From: Pedococcus bigeumensis
GTDB taxonomy: Bacteria; Actinomycetota; Actinomycetes; Actinomycetales; Dermatophilaceae
Assembly: GCF_006438965.1 (NCBI RefSeq)
Contig: NZ_RCZM01000009.1
Location: 25,533 to 89,532 of the forward strand
Direction of reading: 5' to 3'
Length of the DNA: 64,000 nucleotides
Positions 44,182-51,757 of the stretch are shown here, in pieces. Under the pieces are notes generated by a model. It worked only from the letters and a program-made list of their open reading frames with translations, searched no databases and was not told where the DNA came from. Position 1 is the first letter of the stretch; the number at the start of each line of letters is the position of its first letter. Position numbers and translations under genes: made by a program.

Positions 44182-44661
44182 ATGGCTGGGGCGCTGCGCA
44201 AGACGATGGTGTACCTCGGGCTCGCCGAGGATGACGAGCGGTATGACGGGTACGACGAGTACGACTACGACGAGCCCGCCCGCCAGGATGCCCCGGCAGA
44301 GCGTTCCGCAGCCGTCACCCCGTTGCCGCAGCGCACGCCAGTGGCACGGGTCGTCCGCGACGTCGAGGTGGGCGCGTTGAACCGGATCACGACGATCCAC
44401 CCGCGCACCTACAACGAGGCCAAGAACATCGGCGAGAGCTTCCGTGACGGGACGCCGGTCATCATGAACCTCTCGGACATGGACGACTCCGACGCCAAGC
44501 GCCTCGTCGACTTCGCCGCGGGTCTCGTCTTCGGCCTGCACGGGCAGATCGAGCGGGTCACCTCCAAGGTCTTCCTGCTGTCTCCGGCACACGTCGAAGT
44601 CTCCGCCGAAGAGGGTCCTGCGGTTCCGACCACGACCCGCGGCCTGTTCAACCAGAGCTGA
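44182..44661 (+). CDS. sepF: Cell division protein SepF
   Basis: 159 residues. The N-terminal amphipathic membrane-binding helix is [19 protein letters not shown], followed by an acidic Tyr/Asp-rich linker ([18 protein letters not shown]) and the SepF core [40 protein letters not shown] and [20 protein letters not shown]. SepF tethers FtsZ to the membrane in actinobacteria, which lack FtsA. ATG 44182 follows TTAGGGAG. An 85-bp gap after yggS may hold a promoter. Confidence 0.95.
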   Translation: MAGALRKTMVYLGLAEDDERYDGYDEYDYDEPARQDAPAERSAAVTPLPQRTPVARVVRDVEVGALNRITTIHPRTYNEAKNIGESFRDGTPVIMNLSDMDDSDAKRLVDFAAGLVFGLHGQIERVTSKVFLLSPAHVEVSAEEGPAVPTTTRGLFNQS

Positions 44662-44703
44662 CCCGCACAGCCCGGGCCCAGCCGCACATGGCAGGGTGAG
44701 CGC

Positions 44704-44985
44704 ATGATTCCGGGCCCCGTCGGCGCCGTCCTGCGCTTTGCCGTCTTCCTCTTCTTCATCATCCTGCTCGGGCGGCTGGTCCTCGACTGGGTGCAGGCCT
44801 TTGCCCGCGACTGGCGCCCGCGGGGCGCCATCCTGGTCGTCGCGGAGTTCGTCTACACGATCACCGACCCGCCTCTGAAGGCGTTGCGCAGGGTGATTCC
44901 GCCGTTGTCGCTGGGGAACATCCGGCTCGATCTGGCCTTCCTCGTCCTGATGTTGCTGACCACTCTTCTGATGAGCTTCATCTAG
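44704..44985 (+). CDS. YggT family membrane protein
   Basis: 93 residues with two membrane segments (LRFAVFLFFIILLGRLVLDW; LAFLVLMLLTTLLMSFI) and the family motif TITDPPLKALRRVIPPLSLG in between. Its role is unclear; it is conserved between sepF and divIVA in Gram-positive bacteria. It starts 42 bp after sepF, so it probably shares that transcript. Confidence 0.9.
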   Translation: MIPGPVGAVLRFAVFLFFIILLGRLVLDWVQAFARDWRPRGAILVVAEFVYTITDPPLKALRRVIPPLSLGNIRLDLAFLVLMLLTTLLMSFI

Positions 44986-45073
44986 CCGGCCCGGCATCCT
45001 CTAGGCTGGCGCGTGACCCATTCTCTGGGATGCTTTATCTGCACTGCTCATGCCAGCCAACCGAGGTGACTAC

Positions 45074-46345
45074 ATGACGCTCACGCCTGAGGACGTCCTC
45101 AACAAGAACTTCACGCCGACCCAGTTCCGGCGTGGTTACGACGAGCGCGAGGTGGACGACTTCCTCGACGAGGTCGTCGCCGAGATGCGGCGCATCGTCA
45201 AGGAGGGCGATGACCTCCGCGACCAGCTGAACGAATGCCGCCAGACCAAGGGCATGCCGGTCGTCGCCAAGGCCGACCCCAACGCTGCCGCCGCGAAGGC
45301 CGCAGACGCCAAGGCGGCCCAGGAGGCGGAGGCCAAGGCCACCCGCGAGGCCGAGGAGCGGCTCGCCGCGATCACGGCCAAGGCGGACGAGGCCGAGAAG
45401 GCCGCCCAGGAGCGGGTTGCCGCGGCGGTGGCCAAGGCCGAGGAGGCCGAGAAGACCGCGCAGGCGCGGGCCGACGAGGCTGAGCAGGCAGCCCAGGGTC
45501 GCATCTCGGACACCGAGAAGGGTGCCCAGGAGCGCGCCAAGGCTGTCGAGGCACGCGCCAAGGAGGCCGAGGAGCGCGCGGCAGAGGCGCAGCAGCGTCT
45601 CGAGGCCGCCCAGCAGCAGGCCGAGGAGCTCCAGCGGGCCAACGCGGAGCAGGCCAAGGCACTCGAGGAAGCCCGGGCCCAGGCGGCTCAGGCACAGGAG
45701 GCGGCTCAGGCGCAGCAGGCCCAGCCCGTTGTCGCGGCAGCCGAACAGGGCACCCCCGTTGCCTCGCTCGGCGCGGCCGCTGTCGGTGGTGGCGCGAGCG
45801 CTGCCGCCCTCCTGGAGATGGCTCAGCGACTGCACGACGAGCACGTCGGTCAGGGTGAGTCCACCCGCGACCGCCTCATCTCCGAGGCGCAGTCACGGCA
45901 CGACGAGCTGGTCGGTGACGGCCAGAGCAAGCACGACGAGCTGGTCACGGTGGGCCAGAACAAGCACGACGAGCTGCTCTCCGTGGGTCAGTCCCGTCAC
46001 GACGAGCTGCTCGCGACCGCACAGTCGCGGCACGACGAGCTCGTGGGCGAGGCGACCACCAAGCACGAGCAGATGATCACCGAAGCCCGCGAACGCTCCA
46101 CCGGGATGGTCCACGAGGCGCAGCAGAAGAAGGCGCAGATCCTCGAGGAGCTCAGCCGCGAGCGGAACCTGCTCGAGAAGAAGATCGACGAGCTGCGCAC
46201 CTTCGAGCGCGACTACCGCGCGCGGCTCAAGAACTACATCGAGGAGCAGCTCGCAGACCTCGAAGAGATCGGTGTGGAGCCCGCGGAGGCCGACGACGAA
46301 GGCAATGGCGAGGGCCACGGCGAGGGCCACCCCGACAACCAGTAG
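45074..46345 (+). CDS. wag31: DivIVA/Wag31 polar growth protein with hendecad repeats
   Basis: 423 residues. ATG 45074 (MTLTPEDVLNKNFTPTQFRR) has GAGGTG ahead and gives the conserved N-terminal DivIVA membrane-binding domain (GYDEREVDDFLDEVVAEM). A long Ala/Glu/Lys coiled coil follows (about 80-225). Then residues about 270-345 consist of seven 11-residue repeats such as SKHDELVTVGQ, encoded by a 12-mer CACGACGAGCTG recurring every 33 bp (45899, 45932, 45965, 45998, 46031). The C-terminal coil LSRERNLLEKKIDELRTFER is the second conserved DivIVA region. It marks cell poles and septa. Longer than M. tuberculosis Wag31 (about 260 residues). Confidence 0.93.
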   Translation: MTLTPEDVLNKNFTPTQFRRGYDEREVDDFLDEVVAEMRRIVKEGDDLRDQLNECRQTKGMPVVAKADPNAAAAKAADAKAAQEAEAKATREAEERLAAITAKADEAEKAAQERVAAAVAKAEEAEKTAQARADEAEQAAQGRISDTEKGAQERAKAVEARAKEAEERAAEAQQRLEAAQQQAEELQRANAEQAKALEEARAQAAQAQEAAQAQQAQPVVAAAEQGTPVASLGAAAVGGGASAAALLEMAQRLHDEHVGQGESTRDRLISEAQSRHDELVGDGQSKHDELVTVGQNKHDELLSVGQSRHDELLATAQSRHDELVGEATTKHEQMITEARERSTGMVHEAQQKKAQILEELSRERNLLEKKIDELRTFERDYRARLKNYIEEQLADLEEIGVEPAEADDEGNGEGHGEGHPDNQ

Positions 46346-46380
46346 CCGTCCCGCGTCACGCCACTGGCAGCAGTGCAGAC

Positions 46381-46415
46381 GGAGAGCGCTCACCCCATCG
46401 GGGTGGGCGCTCTCC
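46381..46415. terminator. Intrinsic bidirectional terminator
   Basis: 16-bp stem GGAGAGCGCTCACCCC / GGGGTGGGCGCTCTCC with one G:T-type mismatch and a 3-base loop, between convergent divIVA and the LLM oxidoreductase gene. Confidence 0.87.
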
Positions 46416-46434
46416 GGCTTTCCGGGCAGCCCCG

Positions 46435-47247
46435 TCAGGCTCGGACCGGGCCCTCGCGCAGGACACCCCGGACCATGTCGACGGTCAGGTTGGCGGGGTC
46501 GAAGTCGGAGAGCAGCCAGGTGGCACCCGCGGCGATGTATGGCGCGCGGTCGAGACCGCGGTCGAGTGACACGACGACGTCGTAGGGCCGGTCGGCGGCC
46601 TGGCGCAGTGCGCTGACGCCGGCCACCGCCTCGGCCAGCTGGTCGGCGGAGGTGAGGTTCACCGGGAAGAAGCCGTCGTGCGCAGCAGCCCTGGCCATCG
46701 GCCGCTTGGTGCCCGGGAAACCCGCGACCCACACCGGGACCGACCCGTGGGCGGGGGTCGGGTGGAAGGCGATGCCGTCGACGTGGAGGTGCCGCCCGTC
46801 GTGGTGCACCGGCTCGCCGGTCCACGCGGCGCGCAGGACGGCGAGCGACTCGTCGAGCACCTCCGCGCGGGTGCGGTCGTCGACGGGCTCGCCGGTGCGC
46901 GAGTACTCGCCGCCGAAGCGGTCGCTCCCGAGCCCGACGCCGAGGACGAGCCGCCCCCCGCAGAGTCGGTCGAGGGTGGCGGTCTCGCGGGCGACCTTCA
47001 CGGCGCGGCGGCGGGCGAGCGGGGTGACCATCGGCCCGAGGACCAGTCGGGACGTGACAGCTGCAGCCGCCGAGAGGACGACCCACGGGTCGGCCACGGC
47101 CCGGATCGGGGCACGCCAGGCGACGTGGTCCCACACGAAGAACCCGTCCCAGCCGGCTTCCTCAGCCTCCACGGCGAGTCGCACGAGGGTCGTCGGGTCG
47201 GCGAGCTCGTCGAACAGGGGGAGCCAGAGCCCAGCACGGACGCTCAT
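46435..47247 (-). CDS. LLM-class F420/FMN-dependent oxidoreductase
   Basis: 270 residues. ATG 47247 overlaps the hydrolase stop by four bases (ATGA) and starts the first TIM-barrel strand (MSVRAGLWLPLFDELADPTT). Luciferase-like motifs: EEAGWDGFFVWDHVAW, LVLGPMVTPLARRRAVKVAR, and TLDRLCGGRLVLGVGLGSDR followed by GGEYSRTGEPVDDRTRAEVL. Coenzyme (F420 or FMN) and substrate cannot be read from sequence; actinobacteria have many paralogues. It is expressed with the alpha/beta hydrolase. Confidence 0.88.
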   Translation of the reverse strand: MSVRAGLWLPLFDELADPTTLVRLAVEAEEAGWDGFFVWDHVAWRAPIRAVADPWVVLSAAAAVTSRLVLGPMVTPLARRRAVKVARETATLDRLCGGRLVLGVGLGSDRFGGEYSRTGEPVDDRTRAEVLDESLAVLRAAWTGEPVHHDGRHLHVDGIAFHPTPAHGSVPVWVAGFPGTKRPMARAAAHDGFFPVNLTSADQLAEAVAGVSALRQAADRPYDVVVSLDRGLDRAPYIAAGATWLLSDFDPANLTVDMVRGVLREGPVRA

Positions 47248-48107
47248 GCTCCGAGCCCCTTGGGCGTCGGCGGCTGGGTGTGGCGGAGCAGGGCGGCGAC
47301 GAACTCGTCCCACCGGGCGACTGGCAGCTCGTGGCCGGTGTCGTCGAGGACGACCAACGTCGAGCCGGGGAGCGACGCGTGGAGGGCGTGCCCGTGCTCG
47401 ACCGGAAACACAGGGTCGAGCGCCCCGTGCACGACCAGTGCCGGGCACGAGATCTCGCTGAAGCCACCGTTGCGAGGACCGTCGAACTCCATGGCGAAGT
47501 GGTTCGTCATCGACGCGGCGAGGTCCCTCGTCCGTGCCACGTCGACGTGGGCCACGCCCCGGACGTGCTCCTCGTCCGCGAGGGGTGAAGCGCCGTGGTA
47601 GGCCAGGACGGCTGCCGTGACGTGTTCGACGACGGCGTCGACGTCGTCGAGGTCCGGTGCCTCATGAGAGGTGGCATCGACGAAAGCCCGGGTGGGGGAG
47701 GGAAGTCCGTCCTCGTCCGTCGTCGTGCTCATGAAGGTGACCGAGGCGACCCGGTCGGCGTGGTCGACGGCGAGGAAGAGCGCGGTGCCCCCCGACATGG
47801 ACCGCCCGACCACGTGCGCGCGTTCGACCCCAAGCGCGTCGAGGATGCCGACGGCATCGGCTGCGAGGTCGCTCATCGCGTACCCGGGGCGGCCGACGGG
47901 GAAGGACGTGGACCGCCCGGTGTCGCGCTGGTCGTAGCGGATCACGAACCGGCCACCGGCCGCGATCCGCTCGCAGAGCTCGTCCTCCCACCAGACCATC
48001 GAGGCGCAGGCGCCGTGGATGAGGAGGACAGCGGGGTCGCCGGGGTCGCCCACCGTCTGGACGCACAGCTCGACGGCGCCGACGGGGATCATCTGCTCGG
48101 GGTTCAT
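47244..48107 (-). CDS. Alpha/beta hydrolase
   Basis: 287 residues, a typical single-domain hydrolase. Oxyanion motif LLIHGACASMVWWEDEL, nucleophile Ser in VVGRSMSGGTALFLA (about residue 103), Asp in VVHGALDPVFPVEHG and His in DDTGHELPVARW. The RDTGRS segment (RYDQRDTGRSTSFP) is common in hydrolases of the chloroperoxidase/haloalkane group. Substrate unknown. First gene of a two-gene operon divergent from a LysR regulator, which probably controls it (inference from layout). Confidence 0.88.
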   Translation of the reverse strand: MNPEQMIPVGAVELCVQTVGDPGDPAVLLIHGACASMVWWEDELCERIAAGGRFVIRYDQRDTGRSTSFPVGRPGYAMSDLAADAVGILDALGVERAHVVGRSMSGGTALFLAVDHADRVASVTFMSTTTDEDGLPSPTRAFVDATSHEAPDLDDVDAVVEHVTAAVLAYHGASPLADEEHVRGVAHVDVARTRDLAASMTNHFAMEFDGPRNGGFSEISCPALVVHGALDPVFPVEHGHALHASLPGSTLVVLDDTGHELPVARWDEFVAALLRHTQPPTPKGLGA

Positions 48108-48190
48108 GTCCTCGACGGTAGGCGGCCTCGATACATCTGGAAAAGCGATTGTTCTTGCTCATGGTGATCGCAACTGGCGATGATGGGTTC

Positions 48191-49081
48191 ATGTGGGAAC
48201 CGAGGCACCTCGCGGCGCTCGACGCCGTGGCCCGCACGGGCACGTTCGGCCGCGCCGCCGTCGAGCTCGGCTACACCCAGTCCAGCCTGAGCCAGCAGAT
48301 CGCCGCACTCGAGCGTGCGGTCGGGGGACGCCTCTTCGACCGGCTGCCGGGTGCCCGCCCGCCACAGCTGACGCCGCTGGGTCGCCTCGTCCTCGAGGAG
48401 GGCCGCTCCCTCCTCGCTCGACAGGGCAGCGCCACCGACGCCGTCGACCGCTACCTGGCCGGTGGCGGCCGAGTCGACGTCGGCACCTTCCAGACGGTGA
48501 CGAACGCGCTCCTCCCGGACGTCGTGCGTCGGGTGCGCGAGGAGCATCCCGACGCGCGGATCCTGTTGTCGGAGGACGAAACTGACTCTCCGACGCTCGA
48601 CGGGCTCGACCTGTTGTTCTTCGACGGCGACGGGCCGGCGGGAGCGCAGCGGGCGGAAGTCTTTCGCGACGAGCACGTCCTGCTCACTCCCGTGGGGTTG
48701 TTGGCCGACGGGCCGGTGCACCTGGCCGAGCTCCACGGCCGCCCGATGGTGGCGCTGCCGTCGTTGTGCGACCAGGCGATGGTCGAACACGCCCTTGCCG
48801 CGGCGGCGGTGGTGCCCGACATCGTCTTCCGCACCGCCGACAACCAGGGCGTCACCGCGATGGTGCGCGCCGGCCTCGGTGTCGCCGTGATGCCGCTGCT
48901 GGCGGTAGCCGGCCAGCGCGACGACCCGGGGCTCTCGTTCCACGCGCTCCTCCCTGCGCTGCCCGAACGGCGGGTCGACGTGTGGTGGCGGGGGTCGTTG
49001 TCGCCGCTGGCAGCCCGGTTCCGCGACATCTCGCTGGAGGGGGGAGTCGAGCTGACCCGTCGCGGCCGGTCCGGCGGCTGA
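48191..49081 (+). CDS. LysR family transcriptional regulator
   Basis: 296 residues. ATG 48191 gives the normal LysR HTH start (MWEPRHLAALDAVARTGTFG, then YTQSSLSQQIAALERAVGGR and RLFDRLPG). A substrate-binding domain follows with VGTFQTVTNALLPDVVRRVR and AGLGVAVMPLLAV. Upstream in-frame starts at 48149 (TTG) and 48161 do not fit the family. The 83-bp gap to the divergent hydrolase gene is where LysR proteins normally bind, so it is a likely regulator of that operon. The inducer is unknown. Confidence 0.9.
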   Translation: MWEPRHLAALDAVARTGTFGRAAVELGYTQSSLSQQIAALERAVGGRLFDRLPGARPPQLTPLGRLVLEEGRSLLARQGSATDAVDRYLAGGGRVDVGTFQTVTNALLPDVVRRVREEHPDARILLSEDETDSPTLDGLDLLFFDGDGPAGAQRAEVFRDEHVLLTPVGLLADGPVHLAELHGRPMVALPSLCDQAMVEHALAAAAVVPDIVFRTADNQGVTAMVRAGLGVAVMPLLAVAGQRDDPGLSFHALLPALPERRVDVWWRGSLSPLAARFRDISLEGGVELTRRGRSGG

Positions 49082-49191
49082 CGTGGGGTGATGCTCACGG
49101 AGGTGGCGTGGCCGCTGCATCGCGGTGGGTGCTAGCGGGCGTTCGGGGAGCCCCGCGTTCCAACGGGTTTGGCCCGGACCGCGTTTTGCCG

Positions 49192-49220
49192 TTGAGTACG
49201 CAGCGCGCAGCGCTTATCCT
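49192..49220 (+). promoter_or_regulatory. Sigma-70-type promoter of the DksA-like gene
   Basis: TTGAGT (49192-49197), a 17-bp spacer and TATCCT (49215-49220). It is the clearest promoter in the window by eye; transcription would start near 49227, about 52 bp before the ATG. A small CGCTC...GAGCG hairpin lies in the leader (49235-49250). Confidence 0.65.
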
Positions 49221-49278
49221 CACCGCACCTGTGAGCGCTCGTCTAGGAGCGCCATGCGACCGAGGGGCCTGGCACACC

Positions 49279-50142
49279 ATGGTTCAAAAGGCGAAAGCTG
49301 CAACGAAGTCCGCATCTGCGAGCAGGGCTTCCGGCGCCACCAAGACTGCCCCCGCGAAGAAGGCCACACCGGCCAAGAAGGCTGCGCCCGCGAAGAAGGC
49401 TGCACCCGTCAAGAAGGCTGCGCCGGCCAAGAAGGCTGCGCCCGTCAAGAAGGCTGCGCCGGCCAAGAAGGTCGCGCCCGCGAAGAAGGCTGCGCCGGCC
49501 AAGAAGGTCGCGCCGGCGAAGAAGGCTGCGCCGGCCAAGAAGGTCGCGCCGGCGAAGAAGGTCGCGCCGGTCAAGAAGGCTGTGCCCGCGAAGAAGGCTG
49601 CGCCGGTCAAGAAGGCTGCGCCGGCGAAGAAGGCTGCGCCGGCGAAGAAGGCCGCCCCCGTCAAGAAGGCCGCGCCCGCGAAGAAGGCTGCGCCGGCGAC
49701 GAAGGCGGCCCCCGCCAAGAAGACCAGCGCCGCGACCAAGGCCGCACCCCGGTCGTTGCGGGTCCGCGACGACGAGTCGCCCTGGACCGCCAAGGAGCTG
49801 CGCGAGATCCGCACCGAGATCGAGGCCGACGTCGCCCACCTGCGCCAGGAGATCACCGTTGCCGAGGCGGACCTGGTCGGCCTGATGCGCGATGCCGGCG
49901 ACGGCGCCGGCGACGACCAGGCCGATGCGGGAGCCAAGACGTTCGAGCGCGAGCAGGAGATCTCGCTGGCCAACAACGCCCGCGAGATGCTCGAGCAGAA
50001 CCTGCACGCCATCGAGCGCCTCGACAACGGGACCTACGGGATCTGTGAGTCGTGCGGCAACCCGATCGGCAAACTTAGGCTTCAGGCCGCTCCTCGTGCG
50101 ACCCTATGCGTGACATGCAAGACGAAGCAGGAGCGCCGCTGA
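49279..50142 (+). CDS. TraR/DksA zinc-finger protein with a histone-H1-like Lys/Ala/Pro repeat tail
   Basis: 287 residues. Residues about 20-155 are a hexapeptide-type repeat (KKAAPA, KKAAPV, KKVAPA) encoded by imperfect 18-bp DNA repeats (about 49339-49735), like the C-terminal tails of histone H1 or mycobacterial HupB. The second half is a DksA-type domain: a coiled coil (ELREIRTEIEADVAHLRQEI ... ISLANNAREMLEQNLHAIER) and the zinc finger CESCGNP ... [11 protein letters not shown]. DksA proteins enter the RNA polymerase secondary channel; the basic tail should bind DNA or RNA. Related actinobacteria have this same two-part layout. ATG 49279 follows GAGGGG. Confidence 0.87.
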   Translation: MVQKAKAATKSASASRASGATKTAPAKKATPAKKAAPAKKAAPVKKAAPAKKAAPVKKAAPAKKVAPAKKAAPAKKVAPAKKAAPAKKVAPAKKVAPVKKAVPAKKAAPVKKAAPAKKAAPAKKAAPVKKAAPAKKAAPATKAAPAKKTSAATKAAPRSLRVRDDESPWTAKELREIRTEIEADVAHLRQEITVAEADLVGLMRDAGDGAGDDQADAGAKTFEREQEISLANNAREMLEQNLHAIERLDNGTYGICESCGNPIGKLRLQAAPRATLCVTCKTKQERR

Positions 50143-50696
50143 TCGCGGCCGACGAGTCCCCCTCCACCACCAGACCCACACCGAACCGCCGCGGCCTCTT
50201 CGGCCTCATGGCCGTCACGGCTGTCGTGGCCTACCTTCTCGACCAGGTAACCAAGGCCCTGGCCCTGGCACACCTCGAACCGGGCTCGCCCGTCGACATC
50301 GTCGGGGAGTTCATCCGGCTGAACCTGATCCGCAACGCCGGTGCTGCGTTCTCCATCGGCAACGGCGCCACCTGGGTGCTCACCCTGATCGCGTTCGGCG
50401 TGCTCGTGGTCATCATCCGCACGGCCCGCCGGATCGGCAGCCGCGGCTGGGCGGTCACCCTCGGGCTGCTGCTCGGCGGTTCGCTGGGCAACCTCACGGA
50501 CCGGATGACGCGCGAGCCGGGTCCCGGTCGGGGCCACGTCGTGGACTTCATCGACTACTTCGGCCTGTTCATCGGGAATGTCGCCGACATTGCCATCGTC
50601 GGCTCGGCGGTGGCGATCGGGCTGCTGGCCCTGCGCGGCATCGGCGTCGACGGCAGACGCCCCCACCACGGACGACATGAGGCCGCAGATGACTGA
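50106..50696 (+). CDS. lspA: Signal peptidase II (lipoprotein signal peptidase)
   Basis: 196 residues, with four membrane segments beginning [20 protein letters not shown]. Family motifs: [23 protein letters not shown], catalytic Asp in [12 protein letters not shown] and the second Asp in [13 protein letters not shown]. It removes signal peptides from prolipoproteins in the membrane. The start is ATG 50106 or 50115; either overlaps the DksA-like gene by about 30 bases, so a later non-canonical start cannot be excluded. It overlaps rluD by eight bases. Confidence 0.92.
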   Translation: MRDMQDEAGAPLIAADESPSTTRPTPNRRGLFGLMAVTAVVAYLLDQVTKALALAHLEPGSPVDIVGEFIRLNLIRNAGAAFSIGNGATWVLTLIAFGVLVVIIRTARRIGSRGWAVTLGLLLGGSLGNLTDRMTREPGPGRGHVVDFIDYFGLFIGNVADIAIVGSAVAIGLLALRGIGVDGRRPHHGRHEAADD

Positions 50697-51612
50697 CGCC
50701 AGGACCCTTTTCGTGCCCGATGGCCTTGAGGGGGAACGCGTCGACGCTGCTCTGGCCCGGCTATTCGGGGTGTCGCGCACCAAGGCGGCCGACCTCGCTT
50801 CGGCGGGAGACGTTCACGTGAACCACAAGCAGGCCGGGAAGTCCGACCGCGTCAGCGCCGGCGACCTGCTCGAGGTGACGCTGCCCTCCAGCGAGGTGAG
50901 CCCGACGCTGAAGGTGATCGCCGAGCCGGTTCCCGGGATGGGCATCATCCACGACGACGACGACCTCGTCGTGGTCGACAAGCCGGTGGGCGTGGCCGCC
51001 CACCCGAGCGTGGGCTGGACCGGACCCACCGTCGTGGGTGGGCTGGCCGCCGCGGGCTACCGCATCGCGACCAGCGGGGCGAGCGAGCGACAGGGGATCG
51101 TCTCCCGGCTCGACGTCGGCACCAGCGGCCTCATGGTGGTCGCCAAGTCGGAGTACGCCTACAGCGTCCTCAAGCAGGCGTTCCGCAGCCGCAGCGTCGA
51201 CAAGAAGTACCACGCCCTGGTCCAGGGCCTGCCCGACCCTGTCGTCGGCACCATCGACGCGCCGATCGGCCGGCATCCCAACCACGACTACAAGTTCGCG
51301 GTGATGGAGAAGGGCAAGCCCAGCGTCACGCACTACGAGGTCATCGAGGCGTTCCGGGCGGTGTCCCTGCTCGACATCCACCTCGAGACCGGGCGCACCC
51401 ACCAGATCCGGGTGCACTTCTCGGCGCTGCACCACCCGTGCGCAGGTGACCTCACCTACGGCGCGGACCCCAAGCTCGCTGCCCGCCTCGGCCTGGAGCG
51501 TCAGTGGCTGCACGCGGTGGGGCTCGGTTTCGACCACCCCGGCACCGGCAAGTACGTCACCTACGAGAGCCCCTACCCGCCGGACCTGGCCCAGGCACTC
51601 GAGCGCCTCTAG
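50689..51612 (+). CDS. rluD: RluA/RluD family rRNA pseudouridine synthase
   Basis: 307 residues. An S4 domain opens the protein ([34 protein letters not shown]). The catalytic motif with the nucleophile Asp is [17 protein letters not shown] (about residue 140), followed by YHALVQGLP, and [20 protein letters not shown]. It isomerises uridines in 23S rRNA; exact target positions cannot be told. lspA-rluD is a conserved neighbour pair. Confidence 0.92.
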   Translation: MTDARTLFVPDGLEGERVDAALARLFGVSRTKAADLASAGDVHVNHKQAGKSDRVSAGDLLEVTLPSSEVSPTLKVIAEPVPGMGIIHDDDDLVVVDKPVGVAAHPSVGWTGPTVVGGLAAAGYRIATSGASERQGIVSRLDVGTSGLMVVAKSEYAYSVLKQAFRSRSVDKKYHALVQGLPDPVVGTIDAPIGRHPNHDYKFAVMEKGKPSVTHYEVIEAFRAVSLLDIHLETGRTHQIRVHFSALHHPCAGDLTYGADPKLAARLGLERQWLHAVGLGFDHPGTGKYVTYESPYPPDLAQALERL

Positions 51613-51631
51613 CCGCCCGCCGACGGCGGTG

Positions 51632-51665
51632 AGGTATGCCGCGCGGCCGGCTTCGCGGCATACCT
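51632..51665 (+). terminator. Intrinsic terminator after rluD
   Basis: 12-bp perfect stem AGGTATGCCGCG / CGCGGCATACCT with a 10-base loop, 20 bp after the rluD stop and ahead of dnaE. Confidence 0.75.
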
Positions 51666-51757
51666 GAGCGTGGTGGGGGACGGCGTCGGGAACCCGACGC
51701 GACACGGGGTCCCGACACGCCGAAGGGCAGTCGGTGGGGAGGCTTAGGATCGACTCG

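Noticed and set aside
49243..50007. Reverse-strand Leu/Arg-rich and Ala/Phe-rich open frames opposite the DksA-like gene
   Set aside because: They are translations of the Lys/Ala/Pro repeat in antisense frames, not genes.
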